This document shows, in pieces, positions 53,364-61,407 of a stretch of 64,000 nucleotides of DNA; positions within the stretch are counted from its first letter, which is position 1; the number at the start of each line of letters is the position of its first letter. Under the pieces are notes generated by a model that was not told the DNA's origin, ran no database searches, and saw nothing but the letters and a program-made list of their open reading frames with translations. The translations under genes were made by a program, and so were the position numbers. Source of the stretch: Enhygromyxa salina (GTDB taxonomy: Bacteria; Myxococcota_A; Polyangia; Nannocystales; Nannocystaceae); contig NZ_PVNK01000005.1 of the NCBI RefSeq assembly GCF_002994615.1, positions 62,001 through 126,000 of the forward strand, given 5' to 3'.

Positions 53364-54194
53364 TCAGAGCTCGACCGTCTGCCCGTCGACGCGGCGGACC
53401 CGGCGACACCCGAGCCGCAGCCCGGCGCCGCGATCGCAGCGCCCGTCGTCGAGGCTGAAGCGGTAGTCGTGCCACGGGCAGCGCAGGCGGCCCTCGCCGT
53501 CGAGCTCGGCCCGGTGCAGCGGGCCGCCCATGTGCGGGCAGACGAGCTCGTGAACAAACAGCTCGCCGTCGCGCTCGACGAGGCCGAGGCGCCGCTGGCC
53601 GTCCTCGACGGTGTTGGCGTCGAGGATGCGCAGGCGACCGCCAGCCGCAGGCCGCCACGGCTCGAGGCGATCGGCCGCGAGCATGTCCGTGATCATGGCC
53701 TGGTCCTCGTCCCACAGCCGCGCGTAGAGCTTGAGGTAGCCTCGGCCCTTGAGCCTCGCGACCGTCTCGGTCTCGGCGGGTGCCCAAAACTCGACCTCGA
53801 TGTCCGTCTGCTCGTGGGCGCGGGCCTCGCTCGCGGGGACCGGCGAGAGCTGGGTGAGGATGTACGCGCCCGCGCTCACGCCTTCGAGGGTCCGGGTGAC
53901 ATAGCGCAGCCGCTCGCGGTCGACGCTCAGCTCGAGGACCATGGTCTTGGCCAGGCTCGCGGGCGCGATCGTCACGCACGCGCGCCACCAATCGCGGCCG
54001 GCCTCGAGCAGCTCGATCGCGGCGAACGAGCTGCGGTGGACCCACGGCAGGTGGGCGTGATCCAAGACGTTGCGCCAGACCCCGTCGACGCTCGAGTCGA
54101 GGCGGCGGCGATAGCTCGCGAGCATGCGCAGGTGCTCGGGTCGCGCGGGCCAGTCATGCCGGGGCGGTCCGGCGGGAAGTTGGGGCTCGGTCAT
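53364..54194 (-). CDS. Rieske oxygenase with reversed domain order
   Basis: 276 residues from ATG 54194. The C-terminus carries a Rieske [2Fe-2S] motif C219-x-H221 and C239-x2-H242. The N-terminal ~190 residues carry D45-x2-H48-x4-H53 (DHAHLPWVH), the mononuclear iron triad of Rieske non-haem oxygenases, plus a KLYARLWDEDQAMI helix that fits their catalytic domain. Normally the Rieske domain comes first; here it is last. Likely an oxygenase or desaturase acting on the cluster product. Overlaps the hydrolase gene by ATGA. Confidence 0.82.
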   Translation of the reverse strand: MTEPQLPAGPPRHDWPARPEHLRMLASYRRRLDSSVDGVWRNVLDHAHLPWVHRSSFAAIELLEAGRDWWRACVTIAPASLAKTMVLELSVDRERLRYVTRTLEGVSAGAYILTQLSPVPASEARAHEQTDIEVEFWAPAETETVARLKGRGYLKLYARLWDEDQAMITDMLAADRLEPWRPAAGGRLRILDANTVEDGQRRLGLVERDGELFVHELVCPHMGGPLHRAELDGEGRLRCPWHDYRFSLDDGRCDRGAGLRLGCRRVRRVDGQTVEL

Positions 54195-55012
54195 GCGTCG
54201 CCGCGGAGGTCGAGGTGAGGGTCGAGGTGAGGGTCGGGGTCGGGCTGTGCGAACGCGCGCTGGACCAGGGCGACGAAGGCCGCCTCGGCCTCGAACCATA
54301 TCGCGTGGCCCGAGGGCAACTCGGCGAAGGTGGCCGCGGGCGCGGCGTCGGCCAGGCGCCTGACCTCGCTGGCGGGGAACAGCCAGTCCTGATCCCCCGC
54401 GATGACCGTGTGCAGCGCGGTCATCGTGGGGACCGACGCGCGGAGGTCATGGCTCGCGAGGCGCGCGAGCTGGGCTGCCCACTGGGGCCGCGAGGTCGAG
54501 AGCTGGCCGAGGTGCATGGCGAGGGTCGCAAACACCCCTGGCCGATGGAGAAAGCCGGGGCTGAACAACATCGGGACCATGCCCTCGATCAGGGTGCGCT
54601 CGTCGATCGCCGCGTCGAGCACGCCCTGCACCAGCCGAAACAAAGCGCGCTCGCGGGCCCGAAAGTGCGCGCAGGTCACGGCCACGACCGCTCGCCGGAC
54701 CCGCGCAGGATGACGCGCGAGCAGCTGCAGGGCCCAGGCGCCACCGAAGGACCAGCCGAGCAGATCGAAGCGCTCGAAGCCCTGGCTGAGCGCGCACGCT
54801 TCGAGCCAGGCGACGAGCTCGTCCCAGCCGATCGACGAGCTCGCGCTCGCGCCGGGCCCGGTCGGCGTGACCGCCAGCAGCGGCCTCGGCCCGGCGATCG
54901 CCTCGAGCAAGCGACGGCTGCTCTCGAGCCGCGACGGGAGGCCGAGCAGGACCACGAGCGGCACGTGCCCGGGCTGACCCGGGAGCCGAAGATGGGGCAA
55001 TTCGAGGGTCAC
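54191..55012 (-). CDS. Alpha/beta hydrolase
   Basis: 273 residues from GTG 55012, overlapping the dehydratase stop as GTGA. Alpha/beta fold with strand VPLVVLLGLP, nucleophile elbow GWSFGG (Ser), DQDWLFPASEV (Asp) and SGHAIW (His). A thioesterase, acyltransferase-like or hydrolase role in releasing the acyl chain is plausible. The C-terminal tail is Asp/Pro/His repeats (DPDPHLDPHLD). Related in pattern to BioH/menaquinone-hydrolase-type enzymes. Confidence 0.88.
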   Translation of the reverse strand: MTLELPHLRLPGQPGHVPLVVLLGLPSRLESSRRLLEAIAGPRPLLAVTPTGPGASASSSIGWDELVAWLEACALSQGFERFDLLGWSFGGAWALQLLARHPARVRRAVVAVTCAHFRARERALFRLVQGVLDAAIDERTLIEGMVPMLFSPGFLHRPGVFATLAMHLGQLSTSRPQWAAQLARLASHDLRASVPTMTALHTVIAGDQDWLFPASEVRRLADAAPAATFAELPSGHAIWFEAEAAFVALVQRAFAQPDPDPHLDPHLDLRGDA

Positions 55013-55869
55013 GCGGAGTCGCTTCGAGTTGGGCTCGGGCCCGCGAGCGTGACCACGCCCCGGACCCAGGTTTGGGCGCCGTCGAGGGTCCCGACCGAGA
55101 GCTCGAATTGTTGGAGATGCATGACCCGACGAGCGCGAAGGACCCGAAACACTGGCGCGCGGATCGTGGCCTCCGGCGCGTAGACCAGGCGCTCGTAGGC
55201 CGCGACGTACACGGGCTTGGCCTCGGCCTGGGTCTGGGCGCGAAAGCACAGCCCGGCCGCCTGGGCGGCGCCGTCGAGCAGCTCGGTCCAGTGCCACGAG
55301 GGCCGCTCGACGGCGCTGAAGATGCCGCCGTCGACCAAGTTGGCGCCCGCGCTGACGGACATCCGATCGACGAAGAGCGCCGCCGGACCGTGACGCAGCG
55401 ACGCGCGAACGTGGGCGGGCTCGCACAGCGGCCCTCGGGCAGGCCGCGGATCGGGGATCTCGATCGGCGCGAGCGCGGGGCCGACCCCGTGGCGGATGTC
55501 GATCGTCGCGGCCTCGAGGATCCTGGCCCGGCTGCGATCAGGCTTGCGAGGATCTCGGCTGACGCGCACGAGGGCGGGACCCGGAGCCGCGTGTTCGTGG
55601 CCTTCGGGACGCAGCGGCGCTCGGAGGGCGGCGCGTCGGATCTGGGCGACGGGCCCGGCGAGGCGGCGCGCGGCCTCGACCGCGAGGCCGATCAGGTACG
55701 CGCCGGGGACCAGCGGGTCCCCCTCGAAGTGGTCGCGGCAAAGATGGGCCGTGATCGCGGGCGGGACCTCGAGCTCGACGCTCGGCCGTCCGCTCGCGCT
55801 GGTCGTGTCGACGTGGGTGAGACCGGCGAACAGGCTTCCCACCCGCGAGGTCTGCTGCTTGAGCGACAC
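55009..55869 (-). CDS. Double-hotdog dehydratase (FabZ/ApeI-like)
   Basis: 286 residues from GTG 55869. First hotdog with DHFEGDPLVPGAYLIGLAVEAARRL, the FabZ-type substrate helix; second with GPAALFVDRMSVSAGANLVDG and WHWTELLDGAAQAAGL, resembling the other half of the FabA/FabZ core. Each half lacks part of the standard single-domain motif, so they probably complement one another. In aryl-polyene and reducing type II PKS clusters such enzymes dehydrate the beta-hydroxyacyl-ACP. First gene of the leftward operon; a TATCAT box lies eight bases upstream. Confidence 0.82.
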   Translation of the reverse strand: MSLKQQTSRVGSLFAGLTHVDTTSASGRPSVELEVPPAITAHLCRDHFEGDPLVPGAYLIGLAVEAARRLAGPVAQIRRAALRAPLRPEGHEHAAPGPALVRVSRDPRKPDRSRARILEAATIDIRHGVGPALAPIEIPDPRPARGPLCEPAHVRASLRHGPAALFVDRMSVSAGANLVDGGIFSAVERPSWHWTELLDGAAQAAGLCFRAQTQAEAKPVYVAAYERLVYAPEATIRAPVFRVLRARRVMHLQQFELSVGTLDGAQTWVRGVVTLAGPSPTRSDSA

Positions 55870-55877
55870 GTATGCCT

Positions 55878-55883
55878 ATGATA
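55878..55883 (-). promoter_or_regulatory. -10-like TATCAT in the divergent cluster promoter region
   Basis: Minus-strand TGTTATCAT, eight bases, GTG 55869. Located in the 69-base gap between the two divergent operons; likely start of the leftward transcript. Confidence 0.5.
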
Positions 55884-55938
55884 ACAGCGAGCCCTGTCGA
55901 GTCACGGCCCACGAGCTGCCCGCGAGCGTGATGTCCTC

Positions 55939-57183
55939 GTGACGGGTATCGGCGCATGGACCCCGTTCGGCGTCGGCTGGGACGCGCTGTGGGCTGCACT
56001 GATCGAGGGCCGCACGGCCTTCGCCCCCGTCGGTGAGGGCTTTGGTCCCGACCCGACGCTGCTCGCCGGGCGGATCAGCGACTGGAAACCATTTCGGGCC
56101 GAGTTCCCCGAGGTCCGCCCGCCCCTGCCGATCCCGGTCACCCGACTCGCGCTCGTCGCGGCGAGGCGCGCGTGCGAGGCCGCGGGCCTCGCAAAGATCG
56201 ACGCGGAGCACGAGCGGCTCGGCTTTGGCGTGATGCTCAATCGCAACCGCGGACCGGCGCAAGTCGTGGCCAAGATCATGAAGCCCGTCCTCGCCAAGGG
56301 CGTGCGCAAGACCAGCCCCTTGCTGTTCTCGCAGAGCGTGGCCAACGCTCCGCTCGGTGCGGTCGCCACGGCCCTCGGGCTGCGTGGTCCTCACCTGCTG
56401 ACCATGGGCGGCGGCGCGATCATGACCGCCCACGACGCGATCCAGCGCGGCGACGCGCCGGGCGTCCTCGTCGGCGGCTTCGAAGAGCTGGTCTCGGAGC
56501 TGTTCACCGCCGACCTCGACAACGGCGTGATCGAGGGCATCCGCAGCCTCGATCAGCTCGGCCGCGGCCCGGTCATGTCGGAGGGCTGCGTGTGCGTCTT
56601 GCTCGAGTCCCGGGCCAGCGCCGAGGCCCGGGGCGCTCGAGCCCTCGCAAGGCTGGCGAGCGTCGAGCGCGGCCTGTCCCTCGCGAGCCGAGCGGAGCCC
56701 GCCGAGCGCGAGCAAAACACAGACGGCCGCGGCGAGCGCGGCTGGGATCCGCTCTCGCGCTGGGGCGCGCCCGATCCCGACGGCTTCGCTCGCCTCGCCG
56801 CGCGCGCGCTCGCTCGCGCTGGCGTCGAGCCAAAGACGATCGGCTACCACGCTGGCAACGGCGCGGCGGTGCCAGCGTTCGCGTCGGCCGAGCAGCGCAT
56901 GCGGGCGACCCTCGGGCTCGACGGGCTCGGCCCCGCCGGGCGAGTGGGCTCGCTCAAGGCGCTGCTCGGCGAGGGCATGGGCATGGGGGCGATCGCCAAC
57001 CTCGCGTGGGCCGCGACGATGGTCGCCCGCGGCGAGATCACCCACTCGACCCGCTCGGGGCCCACCAAAGATCCTGTGCCCGGCGCCGGCGCGTCGGCCC
57101 TCGGCCTCGCGCACAATGTCCTCGTCACCCACCTCGACGCTCACGCCAGCCAATTCGCTGCGCTAGTGTCGCCAGCCTCATGA
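55939..57183 (+). CDS. Ketosynthase lacking active-site Cys (chain-length-factor-like)
   Basis: 414 residues from GTG 55939; the KS fold begins only three codons before (RDVLVTGIGA), so a rarer upstream start such as CTG 55894 is possible. Thiolase fold with N-terminal VTGIGAWTPFG. The nucleophile region has TMGGGA instead of TACSA, with no Cys nearby, and the second His region reads LGEGMGMGA instead of GHxxGAAG. These changes are typical of chain length factors that pair with an active KS. First gene of the rightward operon and ATGA-coupled to the ketoreductase. Confidence 0.85.
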   Translation: MTGIGAWTPFGVGWDALWAALIEGRTAFAPVGEGFGPDPTLLAGRISDWKPFRAEFPEVRPPLPIPVTRLALVAARRACEAAGLAKIDAEHERLGFGVMLNRNRGPAQVVAKIMKPVLAKGVRKTSPLLFSQSVANAPLGAVATALGLRGPHLLTMGGGAIMTAHDAIQRGDAPGVLVGGFEELVSELFTADLDNGVIEGIRSLDQLGRGPVMSEGCVCVLLESRASAEARGARALARLASVERGLSLASRAEPAEREQNTDGRGERGWDPLSRWGAPDPDGFARLAARALARAGVEPKTIGYHAGNGAAVPAFASAEQRMRATLGLDGLGPAGRVGSLKALLGEGMGMGAIANLAWAATMVARGEITHSTRSGPTKDPVPGAGASALGLAHNVLVTHLDAHASQFAALVSPAS

Positions 57184-57923
57184 GCACCCAAGTCGCCCTC
57201 GTCACAGGAGCGTCGCGCGGCATCGGCCGCGCGATCGCGTTGGGCCTGGCCCGGCGCGGCCTCCACGTTGCGATCAACTACCGGTCCCGGCGTGAGGCGG
57301 CCGAGGCCGTCGAGGCCGAGCTCGCGGCCGAAGGCCTGGCCTGCTCCCTGTGGGAGGCCGACGTCTCCGACAAGGCGGCGACCAAGCAGATGATCGCCGG
57401 CATCAAGGCCAAGCTCGGTCGCCTCGACGTGCTGGTCAACAACGCGGGCGTGCTCCACGAGGGGCTGTTCTTCTTCACGCCGATCGACAAGTTCTGGGAG
57501 ATCATGCAGGTCAACCTCGGCGGCGTCGTCAACTGCTCGCGCTACGCGATCCCGATGCTCGGTCGGCACAAGGCCGGGCGGATCATCAACATGGCCTCGA
57601 TCGCGGCGATGCACGGGAGCGCGGGCCTGTCGGCCTACGCGAGCTCGAAGGGCGCCGTGATCAGCCTGTCCAAGGTCCTCGCCCGCGAGCTCGCCAAGTC
57701 CGGGGTCACCGTCAACGTCGTCGCGCCCGGCCTCGTCGCCAGCGACATGACCGACTCCCTCGCCAGCCCCGAAGCCCACGCGCGCTCGGTCGCGATGCAG
57801 CCGGTCGCCCGCATGGGTGAGCCCGATGAGATCGCGCGCCTCGTCGTGTTCCTGGCCTGCGACGCCCCCGGCTACCTCACGGGCGAGGTCATCCGTGTCG
57901 ACGGTGGCTCGATGATCAGCTGA
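57180..57923 (+). CDS. 3-oxoacyl-ACP reductase (FabG-type)
   Basis: 247 residues, the FabG size. TGASRGIGRA, NNAGVLHEG, catalytic S in NMASIAAMHGS, YASSK, then VVAPGLVASDMTDSL. NADPH-dependent reduction of the beta-ketoacyl-ACP. ATGA overlap with the upstream gene, and followed by the active KS after seven bases. In this setting it serves the KS/CLF pair, not housekeeping fatty acid synthesis; that is inferred from context. Residues of the catalytic tetrad Asn-Ser-Tyr-Lys are all visible. Confidence 0.93.
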   Translation: MSTQVALVTGASRGIGRAIALGLARRGLHVAINYRSRREAAEAVEAELAAEGLACSLWEADVSDKAATKQMIAGIKAKLGRLDVLVNNAGVLHEGLFFFTPIDKFWEIMQVNLGGVVNCSRYAIPMLGRHKAGRIINMASIAAMHGSAGLSAYASSKGAVISLSKVLARELAKSGVTVNVVAPGLVASDMTDSLASPEAHARSVAMQPVARMGEPDEIARLVVFLACDAPGYLTGEVIRVDGGSMIS

Positions 57924-57930
57924 GGTGAGC

Positions 57931-59163
57931 ATGGGCGTGGGCATCTGTGGACTCTCGGTCTGGACCTGCTTTGGCCGCGGCCCCGCGGCGCTGAGCGAGG
58001 CCATGGCCCAGTCGGACCGGCGCTTCGAGCAGGTCGCGGTCGCGGCCGACATCGAAGACCCATGGTTCAAGACCAAGCGCGGCATGCAGCTGCCGATCCC
58101 GGCCTCGATCGTGTCGTCGTGGCGTGGCCGCGAGCTGCCCGTCACGCCCTTTGACTGGCCGGCCCAGTTTGCGATCGAGACCGCCCTCGACGCGGTCGTC
58201 GACGCGGGGCGGGTCACGCAGCGCTACCCCAGCGAGCGCATCGCCGTGTGCAACGGGACCTCGCACGGCTCGAACCACGGCCTGCTCGAGTACCTGCGCC
58301 AGACCCAGGCCGGCGAGCCAAACGACCCGAGCCTGCTGCTGGATCTGCCCTCGATCATCGCGGCCAGGATCGCCCAAGTCGTCGGCGCGAGCGGCCCGAG
58401 CCTGACCTTCAACACCGCCTGCTCGGCGGGCCTCAACGCGATCGGTCAGGGCCTGCGCCTGATCGAGTCGGGCCGAGCGGACTGCGTGATCGCCGGGGGC
58501 CACGACACCTTCTCACTGCTCAGCTTCGCCGGCTTCACCAGCCTCAAGGCGCTCGACCCTCGCGGCGCGCGCCCCTTCGACCTCGAGCGCGACGGCCTCT
58601 CGCTCGGCGACGGCGCGGCCTATGTCGTGCTCGAGCGCGAAGCCGCGATCCGAGCGCGCGGCGCCCGAGCGCGGGCATGGATCGGCGGCTACGGCTACCT
58701 CGGCGAGGCCTACCACCCAACGGCGCCCGACCCCGAGGGCCGCGGCGTCGAGCTCGCGATGCGTCGGGCCCTGGCCGAGGTCTCGGGCCCCGAGCGCCTG
58801 GCCCTGGTCTCGGCCCACGGCACCGGCACGCCCGCCAACGACGAGGCCGAGCTGCGCGCGATCGATCGCGTCGCCGAGGCGATCGGCGTGACCGAGCCCG
58901 TCGACGTGGTCTCGCTCAAGTCCCAGACCGGTCATAGCCTCGGGGCCGCAGGCGCGGTCCAGTCGGTGGCCGCAATCTTGAACATGGAGCGCGGCCTGGT
59001 GCCCGCCAACATCACCCTCGACCAGCCCGTCGCGCACGGGCCCAAGCTGCGCCTGCCGACCCAGCCTGCAGCCCGCGAGATCCCCGTCGCCGTCTGCAAC
59101 GGCCTCGGATTTGGTGGCAGCGTCGCCGCCCTCGCCCTCGTCCACCCGGAGCATCAGCCATGA
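57931..59163 (+). CDS. Active ketosynthase (KAS II-like)
   Basis: 410 residues from ATG 57931, preceded by GAGG. Active-site Cys164 in NTACSAGL, HGTGTPANDEAE, and GHSLGAAGAVQS with its His. The N-terminus is compressed compared with FabF (GVGICGLSVWTCFG). Catalyses chain elongation on the ACP encoded next, with the neighbouring Cys-less KS as partner. The following ACP start overlaps its stop as ATGA, so the whole run is one operon. Confidence 0.93.
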   Translation: MGVGICGLSVWTCFGRGPAALSEAMAQSDRRFEQVAVAADIEDPWFKTKRGMQLPIPASIVSSWRGRELPVTPFDWPAQFAIETALDAVVDAGRVTQRYPSERIAVCNGTSHGSNHGLLEYLRQTQAGEPNDPSLLLDLPSIIAARIAQVVGASGPSLTFNTACSAGLNAIGQGLRLIESGRADCVIAGGHDTFSLLSFAGFTSLKALDPRGARPFDLERDGLSLGDGAAYVVLEREAAIRARGARARAWIGGYGYLGEAYHPTAPDPEGRGVELAMRRALAEVSGPERLALVSAHGTGTPANDEAELRAIDRVAEAIGVTEPVDVVSLKSQTGHSLGAAGAVQSVAAILNMERGLVPANITLDQPVAHGPKLRLPTQPAAREIPVAVCNGLGFGGSVAALALVHPEHQP

Positions 59164-59453
59164 ACCAACCAACCGACGCCGTCGCCACACGCATCTCCGC
59201 GATCATCATCGAGCGCCTCGAGCTCGAGGACTTCACCGTCGAGGACTTTCCGCGCGACGCGATCTTGTTCGCGCCCGACACCGAGGGCGGCCTCGACCTC
59301 GACTCGATCGCCTCACTCGAGATCGTCTCGGCCCTCGCAGACGAGTACGACCTCGACTTCGATGAGATCGCGCGCGAGGACTTCATGAGCGTCGAGACCC
59401 TGGCCGCCTACATCATCCGCGAGCTCGCCGCGCTCGGGAGGCAGCCAAATTGA
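59160..59453 (+). CDS. Acyl carrier protein
   Basis: 97 residues. Acidic four-helix protein with phosphopantetheine Ser49 in LDLDSIASLEIV, the ACP core motif. Carries the growing chain made by the adjacent KS/CLF. Only one ACP is visible in the window. Overlaps the KS stop and the next start, so tightly coupled. Confidence 0.93.
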   Translation: MNQPTDAVATRISAIIIERLELEDFTVEDFPRDAILFAPDTEGGLDLDSIASLEIVSALADEYDLDFDEIAREDFMSVETLAAYIIRELAALGRQPN

Positions 59454-61030
59454 GGGTCGAGATGCTCGGCCACGCCAACCTCCTGATCCGCACGGACGGG
59501 GGCGCGGTGCTGTTCGACCCGCTGTTTCACGACGAGCATCACGAGGGCGTCTACGACGTCTATCCTCCGCGTCGCGTCGACATCCAGGCGCTGCCGGACT
59601 TCGACGTGGTCGTGCTCTCGCACGCCCACGCGGACCACTTTGATCTGCCGAGCATCTCGCTGCTGCCGCGCCGGATCCCCGTGCTCGTGCCCGCGGACCC
59701 CGACATGATCGCGTGCTTGCGTGGGCTCGGCTTCGCGCAGGTCGTGCCGGTCGAGGACCTCGAGCCCGTGACGATCGGCGAGCTCGAGCTCGTGCCCACG
59801 CCCGCGAGCGCCGGCGCCCGCGAGCACGGCTTCTTGGTTCGCCACGGCGGCGTCACGGTGTGGAACATGGTCGACACCTTCCCGAGCCTCAGCGCGATCG
59901 ACGGGGTGCTGCGCGCGTTCGGAGCGATCGACGTGTTGCTCGCGCCGTGGCAGCCGCTCCACGACACCGGCGTATCGAGCGGGATCGGGCCGCAATTTCC
60001 CCATCGGATGTACAGCCGGATCTTGGCCATGATCGGGCGCATCAACCCGAGGGTGCTGGTCCCCGGCGCGTGTGGGTTTTGGGCGATCGGTGTCGCCGCG
60101 TGGACCAACGCTGCGCTGTTTCCGCTGACGCGCGAGCGCTTCGTCTCGGACCTCGCGGGCCTCGATCCCGACCTGGCACAGCGCGTCTTGACCCTCGAGC
60201 CCGGGGACGCGATTACCGCCTCGCCACGAGGGATTTCACACGAGCAAGGCTTGCTCAACTACGTCTCGACCACCCGCGACTACGACTGGCGAGATCGGGC
60301 GTTTCGGCCGCTCGATCTCCTCGGGCCCCCGCTCCAAGAGCACCGCGGCGAGACCGCGTCCGTCGGCGAGTGCGAGGCGGCGATTCAGAGCCTGTTCGAA
60401 GACGTGCTGCCCGAGTTCATCGCCGAGAACTCGGGCGCGTTCTCGCTCCATCAGCGCTGGCAGCTCGTCCGACAGTACGAGGTCGTGTTCGACGCAGGTG
60501 AGCGTCGCTACTGGACCACCCGCTTCGAAGATGGGGGCCTGGTGGCTGCACCCGGAGAGGACCCCCTGCGGACTGCCTATACTGTTATTAGTGCAGGTCT
60601 ACTGATTGGGTTGATTGCTGGATCCGTGTCGTGGGAGTACGCGGAGATGAGCGGGGAGCTGCGGCGCTTCGACTTCAGCTACATCGTCGACGAACGCGGT
60701 CTGCACGTCCCCCAGCTTGGCCTCGCGGACCCGCTCGCGGCGCTGTTGGGCTCTCAGTCAAGCCTCGAGCAGTTTCGCGCCAACAAAATCGAAGCGCTCG
60801 ACGGTGAATATCGCGAGGCACTCGCCAAGATGGGCATCGATCCCGACGAGCTATTGGCGTCTCCCGACGACGTGCCGCGCTCGCGCACTCCATTGATTGA
60901 TCCGACCGCAATCGCGGCATCTGTCATGGAACGAATCAACATTGTCCCGAAAGACCTTGACACCAAAAAATCCGAGGGGTACGGTTCGGCAGGGAAATCC
61001 GCGCAAGATGAAAAACTCGACCCGTCGTAA
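59450..61030 (+). CDS. Metallo-beta-lactamase-fold protein with unique C-terminal half
   Basis: 526 residues from TTG 59450, supported by GGGAGG eight bases upstream and a TTGA overlap with the ACP stop; ATG 59462 is an alternative. N-terminal MBL domain with MLGHANLLI, HxHxDH at 58-63 (SHAHADHFD) and a conserved-looking VPADPDM region. Related hydrolases include UlaG and CMP-sialic-hydroxylase-like folds. From about residue 260 the sequence is unfamiliar, with a membrane-like stretch (ISAGLLIGLIAGSVSW). It could release the chain or act on a lactone. Its last ~40 codons are noticeably AT-richer and contain the promoter of the next gene. Confidence 0.85.
   Translation: MRVEMLGHANLLIRTDGGAVLFDPLFHDEHHEGVYDVYPPRRVDIQALPDFDVVVLSHAHADHFDLPSISLLPRRIPVLVPADPDMIACLRGLGFAQVVPVEDLEPVTIGELELVPTPASAGAREHGFLVRHGGVTVWNMVDTFPSLSAIDGVLRAFGAIDVLLAPWQPLHDTGVSSGIGPQFPHRMYSRILAMIGRINPRVLVPGACGFWAIGVAAWTNAALFPLTRERFVSDLAGLDPDLAQRVLTLEPGDAITASPRGISHEQGLLNYVSTTRDYDWRDRAFRPLDLLGPPLQEHRGETASVGECEAAIQSLFEDVLPEFIAENSGAFSLHQRWQLVRQYEVVFDAGERRYWTTRFEDGGLVAAPGEDPLRTAYTVISAGLLIGLIAGSVSWEYAEMSGELRRFDFSYIVDERGLHVPQLGLADPLAALLGSQSSLEQFRANKIEALDGEYREALAKMGIDPDELLASPDDVPRSRTPLIDPTAIAASVMERINIVPKDLDTKKSEGYGSAGKSAQDEKLDPS
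60957..60985 (+). promoter_or_regulatory. Promoter TTGACA-N17-TACGGT for the small Tat protein
   Basis: Perfect -35 TTGACA (60957-60962), 17-base spacer with an A6 run, and -10-like TACGGT (60980-60985). Predicted transcription start near 60992, 16 bases before ATG 61008. Lies inside the end of the MBL gene. Confidence 0.65.
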
Positions 61031-61403
61031 TTTGTTGGCCAAGCTTGGCGTGGGGGCAGCTGCCGCCGCCGCGCTCGCCGTCTCTGGGACCTCCTCCACC
61101 GCGAACGCCGGGGCCGTCCCGATCAACCCCAAGCGCGTCGTCGAGATGCAGGTCGAGGGCACCAAGCTGCAGGTCGCCGTCCGCATCGACCCCAAGCAGG
61201 GCGGCTTCGTGATGCAGGCCTCCCCCCTCGAGGGCGAGCCCAAGCTCGGTCTCACCAAGACCGGCCACACGCTGAACCTCGGCGTGTCGGTCAAAAATAA
61301 TGGCGTGTCGATCGCCGGCCTCGACGCGGTGCTCAACCGGGCCGCGTCCGCGAACAGCGGGCGCTGCTGGTTCGACGACGTCGACGTCGCCGTCAAGATG
61401 TAG
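61008..61403 (+). CDS. Small Tat-exported protein
   Basis: 131 residues from ATG 61008. Twin-Arg signal (STRRNLLAKLGVGAAAAA) with predicted cleavage after ANA. The ~97-residue mature chain is beta-rich and small-residue rich, with Lys, Arg, Met and a single Cys (GRCWF). Folded export via Tat usually implies a cofactor or bound partner. It is coexpressed with the cluster and has its own promoter, and is followed at once by the PqqD-arginase gene, whose recognition domain could bind it. No family recognised. Possible binding protein or modified substrate; both are guesses. Confidence 0.8.
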   Translation: MKNSTRRNLLAKLGVGAAAAAALAVSGTSSTANAGAVPINPKRVVEMQVEGTKLQVAVRIDPKQGGFVMQASPLEGEPKLGLTKTGHTLNLGVSVKNNGVSIAGLDAVLNRAASANSGRCWFDDVDVAVKM

Positions 61404-61407
61404 TCCG

